A stretch of DNA of 19,780 nucleotides from Xanthobacteraceae bacterium (GTDB lineage: Bacteria > Pseudomonadota > Alphaproteobacteria > Rhizobiales > Xanthobacteraceae), in contig JASHYD010000010.1 of the NCBI GenBank assembly GCA_030043175.1, forward strand, positions 1-19,780, given 5' to 3'. A program made the position numbers and the translations under genes. Each line of letters starts with the position of its first letter. The stretch's first letter is position 1. The notes below the pieces were generated by a model. That model searched no databases. It had not been told where the DNA came from and worked only from the letters and a program-made list of their open reading frames with translations. Shown here one piece after another: positions 15,809-19,780 of the stretch.

Positions 15809-17251
15809 ATGAGCAACAATGCAGATCTCGTGATCAACGGCGGACGGATCGTTACCCCGGACACCGTTTTCGCTGCGAGCATCGCCATTCGTGACGGCAG
15901 GATTCTCGCCATCGGCAGCGCGGACTCGATGCCGCCGGCGGTGGAGACCCTCGATGCTTCGGGGTTGCACGTGCTGCCCGGCACGATCGACGTACATGTG
16001 CACTTCCGCGATCCCGGCTACCCGCACAAGGAGGACTGGGCGACCGGCACCGCAGCAGCGGCCTTCGGCGGTGTCACCACTGTGTTTGACATGCCAAACA
16101 CGATTCCGCCGACGGGCACGCCGGAGATCCTTGCCGCCAAGCACGTTATCGCGGCGAGCAAGGCGCACGTCGACTACGGGCTGTATGGCCTGCTTGGGGA
16201 GGATACGATCGACGCGGTGCCGACCCTCGTGGAAGGCGGTGTGATCGGCTTCAAGTGCTACATGGGCAACACCTTCGGCAAGATCCCGTCGCCGTCGACC
16301 GGCGTGATGCTCGAAGGTTTCGAAGTCGTGGCAAAGACGGGCAAACGCATTTCCCTGCATGCGGAGACCAATTCGGTGATGGAGCGGCGGGAGACCCGGC
16401 TGCGCGCCGCCGGGCGCACCGATCCGCTGGCCCATATCGCTTCTCGCCCTGCCGTCGTCGCCATCGAGGCGGTCAGCCGCGCGGCAATCTTGGCGGAGTG
16501 GACCGGCGCCCGCATCCACATCCTGCACATCTCGTCCGCCGATGAACTGCGGCCGCTGCGGGAAGCGAAGGCGCGCGGCGTCGACATCACCGGGGAGACT
16601 GCGCCGCACTACCTGATGCTCTCGGCCGACGACTATGCCCGGTTCGGCGGCGTGATCCGCGTCAATCCGCCGGTGCGCGAGAGGCACAACCAGGAGGCGC
16701 TGTGGCAGGCGCTTTTCGACGGCACCATCGATATCGTGGCAACAGACCACGCCCCGCACACGCGCGAAGAGAAGACTCGCAATGACATCTGGACGGTCGA
16801 TTGCGGCTTTCCGGGCGTGGAAGTGCAAATGCCACTGATGCTCACGGTGGTGAGCGAGGGCCGGCTGAGCATCTCCGACTATGTCCGCCTGAGTGCAGCG
16901 AACCCGGCGAAGATCTGGGGGCTCTATCCGCGCAAGGGCACGATCCAGCCTGGCGCCGACGCCGATCTTGCGCTGGTCGATCTCCGCGCCGCCTGGACTA
17001 TCGACGACGCCCGGCTGCAATCGCGCTCGAAGGTATCGCCATGGCACGGGCGGCCGGTGAAAGGCCTGCCGGTGCACACGCTGGTGCGCGGCCGGTTCGT
17101 CATGCGCGAGCGGACGTTGATGGAGGACGCGCGCGGCTGGGGACGGTCGGTGCACCCCATCCAGCAGATGCCGCTGCCAGTCATCCGCAACGCCGATCAG
17201 ACCCTTCCGGCGGTCACCAGGGCGAACGCAACAGCGGGAGAGGCCGCATGA
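15809..17251 (+). CDS. Cyclic-amide hydrolase, dihydroorotase/allantoinase superfamily
   Basis: 480 residues with an ideal GAGGAGG ribosome binding site in the 12-base gap after the SDR gene. The amidohydrolase metal set is complete: H63 and H65 (HVHFRDPG), the carboxylated lysine K149 (GVIGFKCYMG), H184 (SLHAE), H240 (HILHIS) and D313 (ATDHAPH). HxHxRDPG is the dihydroorotase form (allantoinases have NEPG), whereas the lysine region resembles allantoinase and the length exceeds common dihydroorotases. The enzyme should open a cyclic amide or imide ring in the cytoplasm using two metal ions. The context is catabolic (binding protein, SDR) rather than pyrimidine-biosynthetic, so I avoid the name pyrC. 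Exact substrate unknown. Confidence 0.9.
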   Translation: MSNNADLVINGGRIVTPDTVFAASIAIRDGRILAIGSADSMPPAVETLDASGLHVLPGTIDVHVHFRDPGYPHKEDWATGTAAAAFGGVTTVFDMPNTIPPTGTPEILAAKHVIAASKAHVDYGLYGLLGEDTIDAVPTLVEGGVIGFKCYMGNTFGKIPSPSTGVMLEGFEVVAKTGKRISLHAETNSVMERRETRLRAAGRTDPLAHIASRPAVVAIEAVSRAAILAEWTGARIHILHISSADELRPLREAKARGVDITGETAPHYLMLSADDYARFGGVIRVNPPVRERHNQEALWQALFDGTIDIVATDHAPHTREEKTRNDIWTVDCGFPGVEVQMPLMLTVVSEGRLSISDYVRLSAANPAKIWGLYPRKGTIQPGADADLALVDLRAAWTIDDARLQSRSKVSPWHGRPVKGLPVHTLVRGRFVMRERTLMEDARGWGRSVHPIQQMPLPVIRNADQTLPAVTRANATAGEAA

Positions 17252-17284
17252 CCCCGCCCGGCAAAGCGAGGCCCGCTGCGAGGC

Positions 17285-17493
17285 GATGACCGGCAGATCG
17301 TTGGAGGCCAGACCGAAGAGGCTTACCGGCGGGGTGACATGCTGGAGAAGCGGCGCAAGCGAATGGAGCCGTGGGCTGTGTACTGCAGCAAGCCGGCGGT
17401 TCCGGGTAACGTCGTACGGCTACGCGGCGGCGTCTGGCAAAGCGACCAGATCATGCGGCATCATCTGGGTACGTACTCCGATGCGGAATGCTA
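17285..17493 (+). pseudogene. Second tyrosine-recombinase C-terminal remnant
   Basis: In the same frame as the amidohydrolase, just after its stop, the plus strand reads GGQTEEAYRRGDMLEKRRKR, then MEPWAVYCSKPAVPGNVVRL, ending at TAG 17491-17493. The AY-RGD-LEKRR-M-WA-YC pattern is the usual extreme C-terminus of many rhizobial integrases. The catalytic domain itself is absent. The remnant suggests that an integrated element once ended here. Confidence 0.5.
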
Positions 17494-17632
17494 GCGACGT
17501 CGGACGACAGGTCGCCGCTGCAGTCATGGCGCGCGAGCTGGCAAGGCCACATACGCATGCGGAAACGACCTATCCGAGGAGCCGGTCTGCGCAGCTTCTG
17601 CAGCCGGCGGCGGCGAGAGGGAGCGCCTCCGG

Positions 17633-17836
17633 GTGGCCTCCGGATTGTCCGGCCGCCGGGTCGATGAAGCCGCTGTCTTCGCTATCCGGATCGGCTTCGC
17701 CGACTGCTCGATTCATCGCGGCGACGTGTTCACGCCATGCCCCAACATCGCGCCGGGCGCCGATGGCAAGTGGGAGGCGTGGTTATTTGCGAACTGGAGC
17801 CCCGGTGCGTACCGGTATCAATCTTTGCCTGGATGA
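17633..17836 (+). CDS. Unassigned open frame, possible gene fragment
   Basis: GTG 17633 begins a 67-residue frame ending at TGA 17834-17836 (VDEAAVFAIRIGFADCSIHR, then GDVFTPCPNIAPGADGKWEA and WLFANWSPGAYRYQSLPG). The same frame is open back to 17494 (reading GKATYACGNDLSEEPVC on the way), without an ATG. The composition looks protein-like, with Trp/Gly/Pro-rich patches, but I recognise no family. It may be the tail of a decayed gene linked to the integrase remnant before it. Confidence 0.3.
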   Translation: MASGLSGRRVDEAAVFAIRIGFADCSIHRGDVFTPCPNIAPGADGKWEAWLFANWSPGAYRYQSLPG

Positions 17837-18099
17837 TGCTGGCGCACTGCGGGGATTTTCAAAGCAAGGGCCTTGACGGCTTCTAACCGCGGCCGCCAAT
17901 CACCTCACGTTGCAGCGGCCTCTCAACAGTCGGCCCGGTCAGGTCCGGAAGGGGTCAACGGCTGTGCCGATGACATGGCAGTACGTCCGAAGTCCCCGAG
18001 CCAGCCGACCCACTTTGTGCAACGCGCAAGTCGGCAGGGTGGGCCAGAATCAGACGAAGGTCAGGCGCGGAGGCAACGGCGTTGCGCTTCTGGCATGGG
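17837..18099. other. Intergenic stretch with an SRP-RNA-like 16-mer
   Basis: 263 bases between the unassigned frame and the end of the hydroxylase gene. At 17937-17952 stands GGTCAGGTCCGGAAGG, identical to the apical part of bacterial 4.5S RNA domain IV, flanked by ACAGTC/GGCTGT pairing. The opposite side of the conserved internal loop differs, so I do not call an RNA gene. Nothing else is seen. Confidence 0.4.
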
Positions 18100-19719
18100 T
18101 CAGTCGCGGGCAAAGATTTGGCGGATCACCCGTCGCAGTTCGTCGGCGGGTGATCGAGGCAGAGTGTCGGCTCGCCAGCCAACGAAATCGTCAGGACGCA
18201 CCAGCAGCGCAGCGTCAGGCGATAGCCCAGTGAGTTGTGCCCACCGTCCGTCCAGGTCTTCTATCGCACCTTCGAGTCCGATGCGGTAAACGTCGATCGG
18301 CACACCTAGCGACGTTGAGACTGAGGCGGCGGCGCTGACCCACGGCGCCCCGCTTACACCGGTGAATAGCCGCAGCCCTGCGCCGTGAAGATCCAGCGTG
18401 GACACACGTTCGCCGTTGTGTTGCAACCACGCGTGCGGCAGCCTTGTTCCAGGTTCTCCGTGTAGTCGCTCGCCATCCACGAGCTGCACTCGGTCGGCGT
18501 CGATAGGGGCAGACTCGTTGGTCACCACCGCGCGTGAGCGGTATTTGTACCCCGCGATCATGTAGAAGAATGGCCGCTCTTCCCCCGCGGGCAGCATCGG
18601 CCGATCGTCTGCCAACTCAAGGAATGAGGCGCCCGGCCCGGTCAGCGACTGCCGGGCGGCGAAGAGGCCGACCGGGCGGCGTTCGGCTTGATAAGAATCG
18701 AGAAGCTCGGGGCCGGCGGTGCCGTTCAGCACCGCGGCGAGTTTCCACGCCAGGTTGTGTGCGCTGTGGATGGCGGTGTTGGCTCCACCACCCTTGAACG
18801 GCGGCATGGTGTGGGCCGAGTCACCAACGAGAAATACCCGCCCGCAACGGAACTGGTCGGCCACCTGCTCGTAGGGTTGCCACGGCGCGATATCGACGAT
18901 CTCGATGTCGATTGGCACGCCCACAGCCCTGAGAATCAACTCGCGGCACCACGCCGGGGTGAAACGGTTGACGGTTTCCCCCCGGCTGGGGAAGTAGGTG
19001 TGCGCGAAGACCGCGAGGTCGTCCTGCGCGGCGAGGAGCATTCCGGTCACGCCGGCATTGTTGATCTGAATGCCATCTCCGTCGCCCAGCCCGGGAACGA
19101 ATTGTCGCCACGGCGCCCGAAAGTAGATGAATACGACGAAGATCGGCAGTTGTCCGAAGCCCGACGTGGCGATGCCAAGCTCGCGACGAATGTGGCTGTG
19201 CGTGCCGTCGGCGGCGATGAGATAGTTGGCATGTACGACCTGCGACGTCCCGCTGTCGAGGGTTTTGATCGTCGCAACCACCCCTGCATTGTCCTGGCGC
19301 AGCGACACGAGCTCCACCCCATAGCGCACGTCGCAGCCTAGCCGCCGCGATTCGCCCAGCAGGATTGGTTCCAGTTTGCTTTGTGGGCAATACTTTCCGA
19401 AAGGCTCCGGGCTCACCGCCTCGGCGCTGGGAAAGAAGTCGGCACCCCAAACCGGCGTGACTTCGGCATCGCTTAGCGTGTGCTTGCTGATCACGTTGCT
19501 GATGTGGTCGGCGGACGCGTTGACCGCCGGCCCAAGTCCCACACCCCGCAGGATCTCAAGGCTGCGGAAGGTCAGGTTGCGCGCCTTCGGATAGACAAAG
19601 ATCTCACGTCGTCTGTCGACAAGCAGCGACTGAATGCCATGGTGTGCCAGCAGGGTAGAGGCGGAAAGACCGCCCGCTCCAGCGCCAACCACCAGGACCT
19701 GGTGAATACGTTCGGTCAC
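18100..19719 (-). CDS. FAD-dependent aromatic hydroxylase (PheA/TfdB-type flavoprotein monooxygenase)
   Basis: 539 residues. The start is GTG 19719, with GGGAGG about 7 bases upstream, and it gives the N-terminus directly before the FAD loop VLVVGAGAGGLSA (GxGxxG at 12-17). The ADG motif of group A flavoprotein hydroxylases is at 170-172 (LIAADGTHSHIRR). The second FAD motif, GDSAHTMPPFKGGGANTAIH, starts at 299 and binds the ribityl/phosphate part. The last ~140 residues match the thioredoxin-like C-terminal domain of phenol hydroxylase/TfdB types in size and position. Such enzymes add one oxygen to a phenolic or polyketide ring using NAD(P)H and O2. No ring-cleavage gene is adjacent, so the pathway is unknown. 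It faces the cyclic-amidohydrolase unit tail to tail. Confidence 0.93.
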   Translation of the reverse strand: MTERIHQVLVVGAGAGGLSASTLLAHHGIQSLLVDRRREIFVYPKARNLTFRSLEILRGVGLGPAVNASADHISNVISKHTLSDAEVTPVWGADFFPSAEAVSPEPFGKYCPQSKLEPILLGESRRLGCDVRYGVELVSLRQDNAGVVATIKTLDSGTSQVVHANYLIAADGTHSHIRRELGIATSGFGQLPIFVVFIYFRAPWRQFVPGLGDGDGIQINNAGVTGMLLAAQDDLAVFAHTYFPSRGETVNRFTPAWCRELILRAVGVPIDIEIVDIAPWQPYEQVADQFRCGRVFLVGDSAHTMPPFKGGGANTAIHSAHNLAWKLAAVLNGTAGPELLDSYQAERRPVGLFAARQSLTGPGASFLELADDRPMLPAGEERPFFYMIAGYKYRSRAVVTNESAPIDADRVQLVDGERLHGEPGTRLPHAWLQHNGERVSTLDLHGAGLRLFTGVSGAPWVSAAASVSTSLGVPIDVYRIGLEGAIEDLDGRWAQLTGLSPDAALLVRPDDFVGWRADTLPRSPADELRRVIRQIFARD

Positions 19720-19780
19720 CGGTCACCTCCCAACAATGCGAGCCCGGGGAAATCGTCGAAAACAGATGCACCGGGTCATG

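Noticed and set aside
14696..17155. 819-residue minus open frame across the SDR and amidohydrolase genes
   Set aside because: It is the antisense shadow of two clearly conserved enzymes. It is His/Asp/Arg-rich without domains and has no promoter or ribosome binding site logic.
15809..17251. Naming the amidohydrolase pyrC or allB
   Set aside because: Its motifs are mixed between the two families and the neighbours are catabolic, so either symbol would overstate the evidence.
17286..17876. 196-residue plus frame after the hydrolase
   Set aside because: It is Ser/Arg/Ala-rich and lies out of frame with the recognisable integrase tail and the better coding-like fragment in the same interval.

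Overview
The window looks like a stretch of alphaproteobacterial chromosome, most likely from the Bradyrhizobium/Rhodopseudomonas group. The basis is high-GC coding with strong G/C third positions, the protein families present, and the order ppx - rlmE - MFS exporter - guaB, which I recall from that group. This placement is an inference; no tRNA or rRNA gene is visible to anchor it.

Layout. 1-1310: a secreted or anchored M20 zinc peptidase that runs off the left edge, and a small alpha-beta-barrel protein, both on minus. 1380-2580: a graveyard holding a frameshifted tyrosine-recombinase C-terminus, a broken Doc-type toxin gene with its active site deleted, and two strong inverted repeats. 2569-4935 (-): a stand-alone molybdopterin-binding large subunit of the xanthine dehydrogenase/CO dehydrogenase family. 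5210-7047 (+): a two-gene unit, exopolyphosphatase ppx and 23S rRNA methyltransferase rlmE, overlapping by 4 bases. 7265-7470: a decayed IS5-type transposase tail. 7538-9952 (-): a ModA-like periplasmic binding protein and a 14-helix-type drug exporter. 10121-10369 (+): a small Pmp3/YqaE-like membrane protein. 10718-12205 (+): guaB, IMP dehydrogenase.

From 12206 on the content is accessory. A 1.2-kb non-coding stretch carries a strong hairpin and a structured element (13171-13320). It is followed by a NitT/TauT-type substrate-binding protein (13421-14419), a second diverged copy of the element (14496-14640), and the C-terminal stump of a second binding protein of the same family (14725-14937). 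A two-gene unit follows: a short-chain dehydrogenase that lacks the usual catalytic serine, and a cyclic-amide hydrolase (dihydroorotase/allantoinase superfamily). After these come a second integrase C-terminal remnant (17285-17493), an unassigned open frame, and an FAD-dependent aromatic hydroxylase (18100-19719, -).

How the genes may work together. The binding protein, SDR and cyclic amidohydrolase read as the core of an uptake-and-breakdown module for a small, probably nitrogen-containing ring compound, but the ABC permease and ATPase are not here. The part most worth a second look is the pair of structured elements, each lying upstream of a (surviving or deleted) binding-protein gene. I see no CRISPR array, no complete mobile element and no clear new defence system.
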